From Phalacrocorax aristotelis (taxonomy: Eukaryota > Chordata > Aves > Suliformes > Phalacrocoracidae): a stretch of 64,000 bases of DNA. Within the stretch, counting starts at the first letter, position 1, and every line of letters begins with the position of its first letter. A model generated the notes under the pieces. The model was not told where the DNA came from and did no database searches. It saw only the letters and a list, made by a program, of their open reading frames with translations. Positions 19,583 to 33,230 of this stretch are shown in pieces. The stretch is taken from contig NC_134280.1 in NCBI RefSeq assembly GCF_949628215.1, positions 2,614,501-2,678,500 on the forward strand, given 5' to 3'. A program made the translations under genes and the position numbers.

Positions 19583-22500
19583 TGGCAGCTGCCTGCCACA
19601 CTGCCCCCCGCTAGAGAAGACCTTCGGATTTGCTGCCTATTGCCCACAGCAGGAACTCCTCTTCGGAGACAATTAACCCACTGGGGACTTTTCCCTGCTT
19701 ACAGCTCTGGTGTAAATTCTGGTTTCGCCCATGAGATGTGGAGCTGGGTAATGGCATAGGCACCAGCTGTCGTGAGGCAGGAGGGCTTTGGGAGGTTCCT
19801 TCTGCTCGGTTATGGCTCCATCTGCCACATCACGCAGACAGGAGCTACGTCTCCATGTTGTAGGCATGGCCATTGCAGGAGGGCCATACAATTTTAGAGC
19901 ATGGAAACAGTGCAGTTTATTGCAAGGCACCACACAAGCCATCCTCACGCACTTCAGCAACGTGCTGAATGGATGGAAAAGGTACGTTCTTTATGCATTA
20001 ACTAAAACCTGTACCACTCATATATAAACCTACCGAGTTTTGATTGTTTTAAGAGAGCAGATGCAATGATGTGATCAGATGCATTTAAAAAAACTAAGTT
20101 CCCCTTTGGAAAGTGCAAAGGTACTTTCCTGTCCTTAGAGCTTGGAAAATAATAATAATAAAAAAAGAGTATCTTTCTAGGCCATATCTGCTGCCACATT
20201 CCTGGTATGCGTCAGTGTTTATGTGGCAATGAACAGGCAAGAAAAATGTATCTGAGACGAGGTGCGGTTGTGTGCCAACAACTGCATCAGCTCCACATGG
20301 CCGTGAATGTGCGTGGGGTGGTTCTTCTGGAAAAAATATCCTCTCTGGAGGATTTCTTTGATGGTTTCCATTGCTATCAGGATTGGTTTTCATGCCAGCA
20401 TGAGCTGTGTGCTGCTGCTGGGATGCTCCAGACCCTCCCCAGTGTCGATGAGCAACGCCGAGGTCAGTGCGACCCATCTTGCACCTATAAGCTGGACAAG
20501 CAGCTTAAAAATAAGGAAAGCAAATAAGGTAGCACAGTGACAGCCCCAAAGTCCTCTCTCTAACCCAGGGTGATTACAAGGTGCAAAGGGACGGGGTGTC
20601 CTGGCAGCAGCAGGTCACACTTGTTCTGGTCTTTTCGGATCACGCCGCGTGGGCAGGGGTGGGAAAGGCAATGCAACGGGGGAGCGTGTCAGGTCAGGCT
20701 CTCCCTGGATTTAAATCAGCAGCAGGTTATTGAGTGGTGCTGTGTTGATTAATACCAGCTGAAGACCAGGCCCATTTCATTTTATTATGCTGTAAACCAG
20801 GGAGAAATGCCCCAAACCTCAGTAAATGCATTGTCAGTTTTATGGAGAGAAATCCGAACTGTGGGCTGGGGTATATGGGAAATGAAAAATCATTTTGCTG
20901 CGATTGCTTCTTGGCAAAAGCTCCTGAAAGGAGATAATGCTGATTTTTATATTCAAGGATGCTTCTCCGAGTTTATGTTTTCCCATCCTTTGCAGACAAA
21001 CAGCCGGCCCCAAGCTGTTGAAGGGGTGATCAGGAGCCGAGCCTGCGGGTGGAAAGCTGATGGGATTCTGTCTGCTCGCGCCGCGTTTGAGGACGCTCGT
21101 TTGTCACCTCTCGTCAGACGCTGTGCCCGTCACTACATTATTCATGAATTGAAAAGGGGGCAAAAAAACCATCTCGAGAGCTCCTCAGTCAGCTGGGAGA
21201 CGCTCTGCAAGAATATGAAGTGTAATACCTGCGCCCCTCTAACGGGCAACGTATGCCCAGGGGCAGGAATAGGCTGTCCTGGTCATATTCCTCCTAATTG
21301 CAGCAGATCTCTTGGGTGATAGTACGGTCAGGATTGTTGATTGTATCCAATGGCACATGTGAATGTGGACATTAATATTAATATCCTTTTTTTAAAAAAA
21401 ATAAGTATTTTCATAGCGGATGGGATTCTGTTGTGGGGTAGCTCCACTGTGGTGGTAGATTAGTCTGCTAAATAGCATTTTTGCAGCAAAGATTCAGATA
21501 ATTCTGCAAACCAGGAGGCATTGGGGGGGCATGCTTAAAATACCTCCTTAAAATTCAGCCAAATGCTCCAGATTCAGCCTTTACCCCCCACCGCCATATC
21601 TCTCCTCTGCCAGTCAGACACAGCATTAGTGAGGACGCCTTTCCATTGCTCCTGAAATAGGCCTGCTGTAAAAACTGATCTTACCAGAGGTAAGTGAATC
21701 CCTGGGTTCATCAGCACTGCTCCATGTACGGGACACGCTGCGGCCAAAGCCCGGGACAGAAATACAAACTCTTGATGACGTGATGGTGAGTTGGTGGGAA
21801 AAGAAGAGAGTATTTTGAGATTTGGTCTGTGGTGGCCGGGGGAGATCTGCTGACCTGAATTAAAGGCTTCCCTTGCAAGCCCAGACTTAATTCTCATTCC
21901 TAGAAATGCTGCCGAGAGCAAGGTTTGTCCAGAGATGCCAGGCAGCCCTGCAGGACCCCCAGCCTGGAGCCAGCAACCCGCCACCTCTCCTCCTCATCCC
22001 CCAGTGCCAACCCCACGCCAGTGCTGTCTGACCCCAGCAATCCCCAGCTACTAATTACCCTAATTTTTTTCTCAGCAATGGAAGCAAAAACCACAAGCCC
22101 AAACTGAATTCAAGACGCCGTTTTAAAGTGCGACGTACCGAAAATATTCAAGGCAGTTTTTAAGAAAGCTGTGCTACCTACGCTAAGGAAATAGGTTGAT
22201 GTCCCTTCTGTGGGGTGTAGGTCATTCCTTCAAAATGACTTCTTGCCTAGGGTTTTCGCTTAGTCTCTGGCACTACATGTTGTTCCACAGTTCAACCTTA
22301 TGGCTCAAATTATATAAATAAATGTGCTGCCTGTTGAGAGCAGGCGAACCAAACCAGCTTTGCTCTCTGTTGCTTCTCTCTGGCTCCTGGGACCCTTCCA
22401 CATTAAGTTACCCCGAGATTTGCTACCGGCCAAGAAGCGGCCACATGAAATTCCTCTTTATAAAAACATTTTCTGCCGGCTTATATTTTTAATTTTGCAT

Positions 22501-25500
22501 TTTGCATGCAAAAGGCCGAGTCCCAGCCGGTGCAAAACCGCATCGCTGCACTGATACTGGTGCAGGCATTTGCACTGCCCGAACGCTGCCGTGCTGTCCC
22601 GGGCAGTTCCAGTTTTCCCTCCATCTGGGATAACTCATGGTAACTCCGGAGGGATGTTAACTGATATGTGGAAAGACAGACACGCTTCCAAAATAGCACG
22701 TTTCTCGGTGCGCCAGCAAAAAGTGTTGCTCGTCTTTGAGGAAGGTCCTTCGGTAATGGGGCTTCTGCTTGGACACCTGATAAGGTGAAGAGGAGAGAAG
22801 AAAAGGCACATAATCACATTTATCATCTCTCTTTTGCCATGGTTTCTCACCAAATTAATATTGGCAACATTTGCCTAGATTTTTAATGCAATTTGATGAT
22901 ATTTGGGGTCTTTTTCACTGAACAAAATAAGCAGCTGGGGAATGAGGTATAAAGAAAAAGTGCCTCAAGTTTTTCATTTGGATGGCAAAAATTTAATCAA
23001 AATATTATCTTTTCCTTTTGGGGATGGAGACTTTGAAAGCCCCAAGTTTTGATAGGAAGCCTTTGGAGGTGGAATTCCTTTCCCGACCATCTAGCACAGA
23101 GCTACTGAGTCGGCTTTTTCCCTCTAACTAGAAAAATCTGCTGCAATCTGATATCCCGTGGCCAGATAGAAGCTTCGGGTTGTGTTCCCAGCCCTTCTGC
23201 AGGCAGAAACTCCTCTTGGGCCGAGCCAGTTGGAAATAAATTAGCAGAAATAACCGATCCAGCCAGTATATCCTGCAAAGGGCTGAACCTCCTCCAGCCT
23301 GCGACTCCCTCTCCCTCGCTGAGGACGGTCGTACTGAGCAGAGGAACCGAGCACATACGGCCCCTCGGCCAGGCACAGCTGCTGTTGTCTGTATTTTAAA
23401 TATAAATGCATTCCTGTTGCAGAAAGGGCTTCTGTGGCACAGGGAAATGCAGGTTTTTATGGTTACGTTGGGCTGCGCTGGGTGCAGGTACCTACAGATG
23501 CAGAATATTTCTGAAGAGTTACGGTTAAGAATGTCATCGTATTATTAAATATATATTTTTAATACTAAAAAATAGAAGAGTTCTTAATAAAGGAGGCCAC
23601 TGGGAGCTGTGCAGCTGTGCGGACAAGTTCTTCCCATTGCGGGCAAGCTGCTGGCCAAGACCGCGGCCTCGTGGTCCGTCTCCCAGCCACCCCAAATCAT
23701 TTTGCCCCAGGCTTCTGCCAGACCCTGCCTTGCTGCTTTGCTGCACTAATTTGGCCATTTATTTCCTTTTGTGGTAGTCCTTCCCTCGTGGAGGTCTGTT
23801 AGTATTCCTGTATGTAGATTATCTTCTTATTCCAAATTAATTGATACTATGTGCACCCAGCTAATCGAGCCTGACAGCGTATGTATCTTAATTTAAAATC
23901 ATCAATACGGTTATTATTCTAGGTCAGCCTGTACAAGGAAGCAGAATAACACTTTGGGGAATAGTCAGTGTGTTTCTGCTGTGGAGAAACAACACATCCA
24001 GGTGTTTATTTTATTTAAAGAAATTTATTTCAGTCTTAAAATATATACAGGAATCCACTCACTGGGGGGTGTGTGTGTGTCTGGGCTCAGATGATGATTG
24101 ATCTGAGCATGGGCTTGTATGATATGACGGCTGCAGAGCCCTGGTATGTCCCCGCCGCATAGATGAGGTCTCTTCCCTTTGTTGGCACTGTGCTCCCCTC
24201 CTCTCCCCGGGAGCAACCCTGGCTCCGGGGTGCAGCAATCAACATGTTTGTGAAGATTTGTTTTGCTCATTAACAAACGCATCGGCAAACCCCAACCGAT
24301 CCCCACCCCGCCGCCACATTCCCACAGCCTTTGGGAAGATTTAGGGCTGCTGCAGGAGCATCCTCCGGAGCAGAGGTGGGTGCAGATTGCAGCCCTTGGC
24401 CTTGCCGCTGTGTCTCCCGAGCCTGCTGGGGTGTTTCGGTTCAAGGGTTTGGCCCGGGACTCTTTTGACCCCCAGCCAAGGCGGATCCCTGGCTGCCAGC
24501 AAGCAGCACTGTCTCGCCGTGTCATCCCTTCAACGCCCTAACCATAACCAAACTGCTCGGCCTGCCCGTCTCCAGAGGACGAGCCCCCGCGAGGGAGAGG
24601 CAAGCCGAGCAGGAGAGTTGGCATCTAGCATCCCTGTACTTGCTGACAAGCCCTCCTCTGCTGCCCGATGCTTTCTGTCCTCTGAGCTCTTCCATCGCCA
24701 CAGTGATTTCAATTGACCGGGGAAAAAGTCACGGTTGAGATTCCTCCTCACCCGATGCTTTGCCCACTGTTGTTTTGGGCTGAATCAAAGAGTTTTCAGA
24801 GCTGGGACTGTTGTGGCTTGAAAGCCACAGGCTTAAAAATTGAAAGACGCAATTGAGCTGTTGGTATATAAATATGCAGAAATTATAGCTCATTCCTAAA
24901 CTCAATTGAGCACCATATGATCTGCATTCACTCCAGTCAATTTGGAAACATTAAAAGCTATTTTGATGGCTGTTTTTACAGTTACTGATTTGTTAATGTC
25001 TGTTTTGCAAATGCAGTTTTGATTGGCTCATCTTAATTTGCCAAATGGAAGGCCCTCCTAATGAAGCTAAAAGAAGCAGAGGGTTTCATTTGACTTTGCA
25101 TTTTAATACGTTGGCTGGCGTTTATTTTTCCAGCCCGCACGGGGAGAGAAAGGGGGTTGTGGTGAAACACACCCCCGGCCACGGAGCGCTTTGATGTACG
25201 GTGTGTTTGAGGGAAAACACTGCTTCGCTGGTGCGGTTGTCTGTCACCCAGCAAAGCGTTTTTGGGGGTGTGCCAAGTTACTCGGCAACAGTGCATTTGG
25301 CAAAGGGGAGAGGCCACGGGTACGCGGGGAGCTCGGCAGCTTCTGCTCAGGCGAAGCAAAGCAGCGTCGGAGCATTTCCGATGCACCGCAGGCACCGAAC
25401 GTCCCCAGCGAATATTGCCAGAGGGTGCAGGTAACCACGAACATCCCGGTTTTTTCTACTACTGTGAAAATAAAGAGAACCTAAAGACCTGAGAAATATA

Positions 25501-26926
25501 TCACTATTTGTGCGTGTGGCCTTTGAGGTCCCTTAGGGGAGATACGGGAGGAGATGTGCTCCTGGGCACAGCCAGCCTGTGAGCCTGGTTTTTGAGTACC
25601 AAATATTAGATATTTAAACTCAATATTTGCTGAATGCTTATATATTGAAAACCACTCGTTCCACTGGATTTTTAAAAAGGCTTCTATTGATTTTAAACTT
25701 CTACCAAAATCAAAGTACTGGTCACTGTTAAGTGTGTAATTTTACTTATGGAGAGATAGGAAGTTTCTGTTCCTCCCTGAAAAGGGAAAAATGAGCTGCT
25801 GGGCTGTGGGCTGCCCCTTGGCTCGGCGATGCACTCTGCACTGCTTTTCATGGGGAAAGGAGCCGTGCAATTGCACAGGACACCCTCCCGCCTTTCCCTC
25901 ACCATCCTAAGCCTCCTCAAGCGCTGCCATCAACCACTCACTAGCTTTTTTATTAGCAAATCGATCGGGTCCATTTTCACATTGAATGGGAAAAGATAAA
26001 CATTCAGCGGACCAAAGCAGCAGGACTCAACCTTATTAACTCAAGCATTTAAGCTGATTTCAAATAACCAGTGAATGGAGGTAGGAAATACATTTGGTTT
26101 ATAGTTTTTGAATGCAATCATCGGCATCTCCCAAGCCTCCGAGCCTCACACCCCCTGGTACCACCCGCCTCACTCCCAGGGCAGGGCTCTTGGCATTTCG
26201 TCTACACTGAAGACTAGCCTCACGTTGCAATGAAACCTTTGATTGCCCAGAGTAATTAATACTTCCAAAGCCTGTTCCTCTGATCCAATTTGATGCTGTG
26301 GAGAACACGGAAAATAACAAGTGATCGCTAGTAGTTTTATCACCAATAAATTCTTCAATTTGTTCCCGATCTCAAAAATCACGCAGTTATTGAGACCTAA
26401 GGCATCTAAAACTCAGCCCTTAGGATGTTGCTACAGGAGGGGGAAGGCTGTGCCCCACTACAGGAGGCTCAGCAAGACAATTATTCAGATTTCTCAGCGG
26501 TGATCTCACCTCCACCCAGCTGACCGTGGGAACAAAAAACCCTTGACAACATCAAACCCTTCTGTGCACTCCCCCTCCTCCTGCGTGTTAGTTATCACAC
26601 ACAGTGATCAGATCAGCTACCGAGGGTGGGTGGCAGGATCTCAGGTTTTTCTGGTCTGACTTGATGGATCCTCAGGTTTATCATGTCACCTTCTGCTACT
26701 GCAGGCACCACATCAAATAGTCTCTTTCTGCACCTAAGAAAGTGCTCATCCACTGTCTTGAGCGGAGCCAGCTCCTTAGCTTTCACGACTGGCCACCAAA
26801 ACACTGTTTCGGTCTTTGAAACCTCACTGCTGTAGTGGTTTTATTCCAGATCTGAAAGGGTTCCTCTGGTTCCCATTGTGTTCTCCCACTTGTCCATGAC
26901 TTGAAAAACCTCTTGCCTCTGCTTAA
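19583..26926. other. intergenic, no gene seen; simple repeats and AT-rich islands
   Basis: No host exon or RNA gene is found. There is a short (AAT)n/A-rich run at about 20148-20166 and a short (GT)n run at about 24069-24080. The 24,830-25,110 stretch is AT-rich with many homeobox-like (TAAT, CAATTG) and octamer-like words and few CpGs, which suggests a possible conserved enhancer. Open frames up to about 170 codons look accidental. Confidence 0.5.
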
Positions 26927-27770
26927 TATCACAGAATCACAGAATGGCGGGGGTTGGAAGGGACCTCTAGAGATCATCTTGTCCAGCCCCCTGCTTGAGC
27001 GGGGACACCCAGAGCAGGGTGATATCTGGCCCTTAAATGTCTGCAGAGAGGACTCAGCTTTACTTTGCTGAGATTTGGGCAGATGAAAGGCACCACGTTC
27101 CTGTAGTCTACCCTACACCTGGAAAACTCATTTTTTCTTGAACATGCCTGACCAGAGTAGTGTACAACGTCTCAGATGAGGTCTAGTGAGATCCTTGTGC
27201 ATCTCCTGCGAGGTCTTCCTCCCCTGTGACAGGGCAGGACTCTTCTCCTTAATCATTTTGAACCGATGCACTCTTATCATAGGGCTCAAGCATTTGTTGT
27301 CAGATCCTGAGTGAATTTTACACTATTGAATTTCCTCTCCTTTATTTCAGCCCTCAAGGCCCTCTAGATATTGATGTTTCCCCTTGAATTTGTGCCATCT
27401 GCAGATTTCATCAGCAGTACCCCCCCCCCTTTTTTTTTTCTTTCTCGTTATTGTCATTAATGAAAATATCAAATAATGTTGCTTTCCATGTGGGTCTTGA
27501 AGGAAATGGGTCTGCTCCTCCGGTTATCACCTGCCCTTGCAGTTTTTTACCTCCCATTGAAACCTGCTCCTTGTCCCACCTCCTCCCCATGCCACTGCAA
27601 CCTGCTTTACTGAAGTCCAGCTAGACGCAATCTCCCACACTTCCTTTGTCTGAGATCCATTATCTTAGAAAAGTCAGGCTCAATTAACCTTTGTTTCACC
27701 TTTGCTCCAGTTTTCTATCATTTTCCATTTACCTCTGTAACAGTAACGGTTCCTTCCTTCATCCATTTTT
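26927..27770 (-). mobile_element. old CR1-family LINE fragments
   Basis: The first 110 bp (two CACAGAATCACAGAATGG-like words, GGGGTTGGAAGGGACC) is a clear minus-strand CR1 tail. After about 27035 the match is weak. On the minus strand at about 27,380-27,470 a degenerate reverse-transcriptase trace is readable: LFDIFINDNNE followed, in another frame, by a SADGT remnant of the FADDT motif. This suggests an older CR1/L3-like copy next to, or continuous with, the younger tail. A C9/T9 homopolymer pair lies at about 27420-27440. Confidence 0.6.
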
Positions 27771-27871
27771 TAAAATAAAGTTAGATTAGTCAGCCTTTAA
27801 TTACCCAATCACCATTTTTCATAAGTGTCAGTATTACATATGCTTTTCCCCAATAAAATGCAGAGAAGTCC

Positions 27872-27950
27872 TTGGAGCAGGGATCAAACCCCGTAATTCC
27901 TCTCTCCCAAATGGGAGTCCAAATCACTAAGATAAACCACTCAGAACCAC
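27872..27950 (-). mobile_element. possible tRNA-derived SINE or LINE-associated tRNA-like remnant
   Basis: On the minus strand the stretch reads from GGTTCTGAGTGG to a GGTTTGATCCC word that resembles a B box, with a TGGTTTATCTTAGTG word resembling an A box about 45 nt before it. Similar tRNA-like strings occur in old amniote repeats. The acceptor stem cannot form properly, so it is not a working tRNA gene. Confidence 0.35.
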
Positions 27951-28433
27951 ACACCGGTGTTTCCTTTGCCCTTCAGCATAATCTCTCTTGTGCTTTCTTA
28001 AAGCTTTATTGCCATTAATAGGTCATGAATTAGAGGTAATAACTCTGGGAGCTTCATTAATTTCCTTACTGGGCACGAATGAAAAAGGTGACCTGGATAA
28101 ACCCATCATGTTCTGGATATGCTCATCAATCCCTGGAGACTGAACTTCTTTGTCCCTCTTCACAATGCTGCCTTTCTTCCCTGCAGCTTGGGTGAAAATG
28201 CTTCATAAACCTGTTCAACAGGGCCTTAAAATAGTCAGAAATGAGTGTTTTCACCTCTGGAAATCTGAGCTCAAATCTGGGAAGTAAAAATGAGATGTAC
28301 TCAATGAAACCTCACACCCACGTCTCCACTCCAAAACCAAACCCCAGGGAGGTGCTGCTGGTTGGGGCACGGGGAAGGAGCACCGAGACTGCCCGGGATG
28401 TATCAGATTGACCATTTTATATCTTCCTGATAT
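27951..28433. other. intergenic, no gene seen
   Basis: Unique-looking DNA between two repeat copies. I see no coding or RNA feature. Confidence 0.5.
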
Positions 28434-29024
28434 TTGTGTCAGCGCTGGTGTGGCCAGCAGGAGCCGGGCAGGGATGGGGCCCCTGTGCTCGGCCCTGGGG
28501 AGGCCCCACCTCGAGCGCTGGGCTCAGGTTTGGGCCCCTCAGGACAAGAAGGGCCTTGAGGGGCTGGAGCGTGTCCAGAGAAGGGCAGCGGGGCTGGGGC
28601 AGGGTCTGGAGCACAAGTGTGCTGGGGGGCGGCTGGGGGAGCTGGGGGGGTTTAGCCTGGAGAAGAGGGGGCTGAGGGGAGCCCTTCTCGCTCTCTGCAG
28701 CTGCCTGAGAGGGGCTGGAGTGAGGGGGGGGTCGGTCTCTGCTCCCAAGTCACCAGTGACAGGGCGAGAAGGAACGGCCTCAGGCTGCGTCAGGGGAGGT
28801 TTAGGTTGGGTGTGAGGGAAAACGTCTTCCCTGCCAGAGCGGTCAGGCCCTGGCACAGGCTGCCCAGAGAGGTGGGGGAGTCACCATCTCTGGAGGAGTT
28901 AAAAAAACATGCAGACGTGGCACTGGGGGACATGGTTTAGGAGCCCTGCAGTTGTTGGGTTGGGGGTTGGACTTGATGATCCCAGAGGTCTTTTCCAGCC
29001 ATAATGATTCTATGTTTCTATGAC
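28434..29024 (+). mobile_element. CR1 LINE 3' part
   Basis: About 590 bp in sense orientation. It encodes ORF2 end pieces such as RRAAGLGQGLEHK and GGFSLEKRGLRGALL, passes through the non-coding tail (GTTGGACTTGATGATCCC) and ends ATTCTATGTTTCTATGACC, the normal CR1 terminus. The 135-codon frame at 28408 is LINE-derived, contains a frameshift relative to the full protein and is not a host gene. Confidence 0.92.
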
Positions 29025-32000
29025 CATGAGCAGCACCAGCTTCATGTAGCCTTGAGAGACATCCAGGGAGGGGACGGCAGTCAGATGCCCCAGGCCACGT
29101 ACCTGGCACTGAAACCTTGTGCAGGAGCATCAAGCTCTGTCACACTCACCTCCCCACACTGCATCCTGCTGCAGCTGGCCGTGGGGCACATCACACCTCC
29201 ATTTTGGGGAGCCAGATAGCTCCCAGGAGGACATCTGCCTCCCACCAGCTGCGTGACACTGAGCGGCTCTGAAAGTTGGATCCTGGGATGACCACTTCAG
29301 CTGGCATTTGGAGGAGATCTCCAGCATTAGAGCTGAGTGGAGGAAAAAAAACAAACCCCAGAAGATCCACCTGGTATTTCTAGAGAGACATTCAACGTGC
29401 TCTCCAATGCTCAGCGTGTTGTTTTGAAGATTATGAAAGACTAAATTTTTTTCCTTTGGTTTGTTTTTTGTTGTCACCCTTTCCAGAGCCCAGACAGGCG
29501 GCAGTCCCAGCGATGGGATACTGCCAGGCGATTGCTGCTGGACAGGAGGTGAAAAACCCAGCAATGCCATGGCAGGCCGTTCCCAGGGGATTAACAAGCA
29601 GAGTTTGCATACTTCTGCGGTTTGGACAAGTCCCCAGATGCCTGCGTGTGTGTCCCAAAAACAAAACCAAATGCTGAATTCCATGACAAGCTCAAATTAC
29701 TGCTTTGATCCTTAGGGGGGGGAAAAAAAGAAATCATTGCTTCACCTTCTGCAGCCCTGCTGCTTCTCAGCAGGTTGCTCCAGGAGCAGACCAACCCCCA
29801 GCAACATCCTGTTACATGGATCCTGCCCCTTAAGCTGACATCTTTGGTAGGCAACCTGATGAAAGTAGGTTAGGTGTATATTTTAGGACACTGTACGTGC
29901 GTAACAGTTATTTTAAAAAGTAGAATTCGAGTTCACAGAAGCGGAGATGTACAAAAGACAGAAGGAAGCTGGATTTTTCATCCATAACCAACAAAAACCC
30001 CGATGCACTGAACAATGCCGGTACTAGCCTTCATCAGTGGCACCCCGCAGCGGTCTCCCTCCCTGAACTCCGCATCGTGGTGGTGTTCGTGTTGATATGA
30101 ATTTGGGCCAATTTTGGGCAAGCCAAACGGGACGGCACAGGGAGCCCGGGCAGGACCACGCATGGCCCCAAGCATCACACCTGCAGCGGCAGCGCCAGGG
30201 GACCCTGCACCCCACCCTTGGAGCAATTCGGGGCTTGTGGGACTGCAAAGCCAGGAGCTTTGCTGCTGCTGGAGTTGAGTGGGGAGACCCAGGATGGAGC
30301 CAGGCAGGTTTTAAAGCGATCCCTGAAAGCATCCTTAGTCCTTCCTCCCTGCAACCAGCACAGCGGCTGCTCTGGGAGGACGATGCTGTGGAGGCAAGAG
30401 GAGAAATGGTTTTCTACAGCTCCATAGTATGTGCTAGGCGTGCCCAGCACACATCCCCAGCACAAGCAACACATCGGAGGCTTCAGCAGGTTGTGCCCAC
30501 AAACAGCAGATTGTGTCCCGCGCCCTGGGCTTCTGAAGAGACATATGATAAATAACAAAAGGTGTGTTTGACTGCATCCATCGGGACGTGGCGGGCGGCC
30601 TGCTGCAGGAAGGCTAAGCAGCCGTGGAAATCACTGAATCTAAAATAAAATTATAATAAAAAGCTACATTCCTCTTAGCATCAGGGGAGCAGGATGATGC
30701 CTCCCAATTTAATTTAGGAGCATCAACTTTATGTTTCAGAGTAGGAATTTGCTGGGACAGCAAAGGAAGGAGGTGTGCTCAGCAGTCTGCCCAGCACGAG
30801 GGCAGCTCCCCGTCTCAGAGGCGCTTACGGCAGCCTGGCCAGCTTTGTTCCGGCCCAACAAGACTCAGAAAAACATTTTGAGGTGGTTTGAAGAACATTG
30901 TTGAGATGCTTTTGCACATTTGTCATTGACAGAAACCTTTACTGGCAATAGGAGGCTTCAAGCGCAGGCTTTCCGCTGCCTCGGCAGGAGGCTGGCTCTG
31001 CTCCGGAGTGCTGGAGTAAAACCACCTTCCCATATCCTCGCCCGCACGGAACATTTGCAAAGCCTGTAGCTGCGCCTGCTGCAGCCTGAATGCGCCTGAA
31101 GGGTGGTCCCTGCCTCCTTCATCCCCACTGACCCTCCCTCCCCATCCCAAGGGAGCTTGAGCCCCCCAGGAGTGCCTGCCCCACTCTGGCCTGCCTTCCC
31201 CGCCCTGGCAATTCTTGGAGTATTTTTCATCTGAACAAGGTATATATGTATATATATGTATTTTTTGTAAAATACTTAGACCTCATTTAACTTAGTTTCC
31301 AATGAAAAAAAAAGCTTTGTCAGCATTTCCTCCATTACATTTAATGAATACGCCCTGCCTTAAGTCACAGATTCTCATTTTCTGCTCATATTTTCTTCCC
31401 TCGCCCTGCGTGCTGCTCTCCTGGCCAGGGGCGTCTCATGCCCCTGAGTGTCTCTTTGACACTCACTGCCCGCCCGTGCCAGAGATGCCCTCTGAATGTC
31501 CTGCAATTATGCTTTAATGGCTCCTCATTAAACTTTGTGGCTATTAAAACTACCTACAAAAAGAGGTGTTAAGTACATTAATAAAAAGGCAAACCTATCG
31601 GTTTATTGACCCAGTCACCGCAGGGCAGGGGCCACTCTGGCAGCAATGCTGCAGGACAGGGACCCCACAACGGGCTCTGCCGGTCCCTGTCCCCCGTGTT
31701 CCCCCTTCCCGGGGATCTCTGTTCTGCCAAGAAAGCCACAGTTTGGGCTAGATTAAGTGCTTTCTAAGTACCTTGAAACCACACAATAAAAATCCCTCTG
31801 GAGTGCAGAATATTTATGTTTTATGAGTTCATCATAAAGCTGATGTGGTGAAGATACCTAACGCATGAATAATTTGGCGGTGGATACAAAATACACAACG
31901 GGCTGCAGTGAAAGGGAACGTCAGAGAATTGGAAACGCATTTTCCTTCTCCGTCTCTTGTTTCAGCAGCTTCTTATTTAAAGAAGGGACTCAGGGCAGAA

Positions 32001-32461
32001 CACTCAGATACATGTTTTGTGCATATTAGATGCAGTTTAAAACAAACCTCAGCTGAAAGACCGACAAAAGTCAGCCGATGGCCTGTGGAGCAATACGGGT
32101 CAAACTCACCCAGAGAAGAAAGCAGGTAGGAAATAAAACAGCTAGGGCATTTTCTACCCCACCAAAGTGTCTTAGTCAGGAAGCAGCGCGCCTCTGCTGC
32201 CCAGGGCAGCAATGGGTGCTGAGGATTGCTGGGTACCAAGGAGCTGCGATGGCTTTGGGGATGCAGGAGCCGGGTCACTGCAGCGCTGGCCCCCAGCAGG
32301 CAGGAGGGCAGGCATACACAAACCCAAACCCAGCCAGCACTGAGCACAGGCTCCTCTGCTATTATATTCCTAAATGGTAGGGCAGCAGAAGATGAAGCAG
32401 GGTATTTCATGAAGTGGATGAAGAAAATGCTCATGTTGATAGAGGTCGTATGGGTATTCAT
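29025..32461. other. intergenic, no gene seen
   Basis: No coding exon or RNA gene recognised. A short (TA)n-rich run is at 31241-31260. Overlapping open frames of 180 codons or fewer occur on both strands without family motifs. Confidence 0.55.
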
Positions 32462-33230
32462 AATCATAGAATCATAAAATGCCCTGAGCTGGAAGGGACC
32501 CACAAGGACCGTCAAGTCCAACTCCTGTCCCTGCACAGGGCACCCCAAATTCACACCGTGTCTCTGAGGGCCTTGTCCAAGCGCTTCTGGAACATCGCCA
32601 GGCTGGTGCCGTGATGCCTTCCTGGGGAGCCTGTTCTGGGGCTCCACCACCCTCGGCGGGAAGGACCTTTCCCTAATGCCCAGCCTAACCCTCCCCTGGC
32701 ACATCTCCCTGCCATTCCCTCGGGCCCTGGCGTTGGTCACCAGAGAGCAGAGACCAGCCCTGCCCCTCCTCCTGCCCTCGGGAGGGAGCTGCAGAGCGCC
32801 ATGAGGCTGCCCTCGGCCTCCTCTGCTCCAGCTGAACAAACCCAGGGACTCCAGCCGCTCCTCGTACGGTTTCACCTCTAAACCCTTCCCCAGCCCCGTG
32901 GCCTCCTCGGGACACCCTCCCGTAGCTTTATACCCTCAATGTCCTGCGGCACCCAACACTGCCCACAGCACTTGGGGTGAGGCCGCCCCAGCGCGGGGCG
33001 GAGCGGGACAATCCCCCCCGTCGCCCGGCTGCGATGCAGGGCTCGGTGCCCCCCAGGGCACAGCTGGCCCTCGGGGCTGCCAGGGCATGCTGGGGGCTTG
33101 TGTTCAGCCTGCCACAGACCAGAGCCCCCAGGTCCCTCCCTGGGGAGCTGCTCCCCAGTCCCTCACTCCCCAGCCTGTCTGCACAGCCAGGGTTACTCTG
33201 CCCCAGGGGCAAAACCCGGCACTTGCCCTT
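32462..33230 (-). mobile_element. CR1 LINE, 3' part, minus strand
   Basis: About 770 bp starting with AATCATAGAATCATAAAATG and GAGCTGGAAGGGACCC on the plus strand. The minus strand codes for LINE fragments (ESLGLFSWSRGGRGQPHGAL in one frame, KGKCRVLPLGQSNPGCADRL in another), broken by frameshifts. The 300-codon minus-strand frame ending at 31973 is partly made of this repeat and is not a gene. Confidence 0.92.

Noticed and set aside
20807..21319. 170-codon plus-strand frame
   Set aside because: No domain, no splice context and no composition shift; long frames of this size are expected by chance in this much sequence.
27872..27950. functional tRNA gene
   Set aside because: Box-like words are present but the acceptor and anticodon stems do not pair; a repeat remnant is more likely.
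31973..32875. 300-codon minus-strand open frame
   Set aside because: Much of it lies in a minus-strand CR1 copy and the rest shows no family motif; the GC-rich repeat explains the length.
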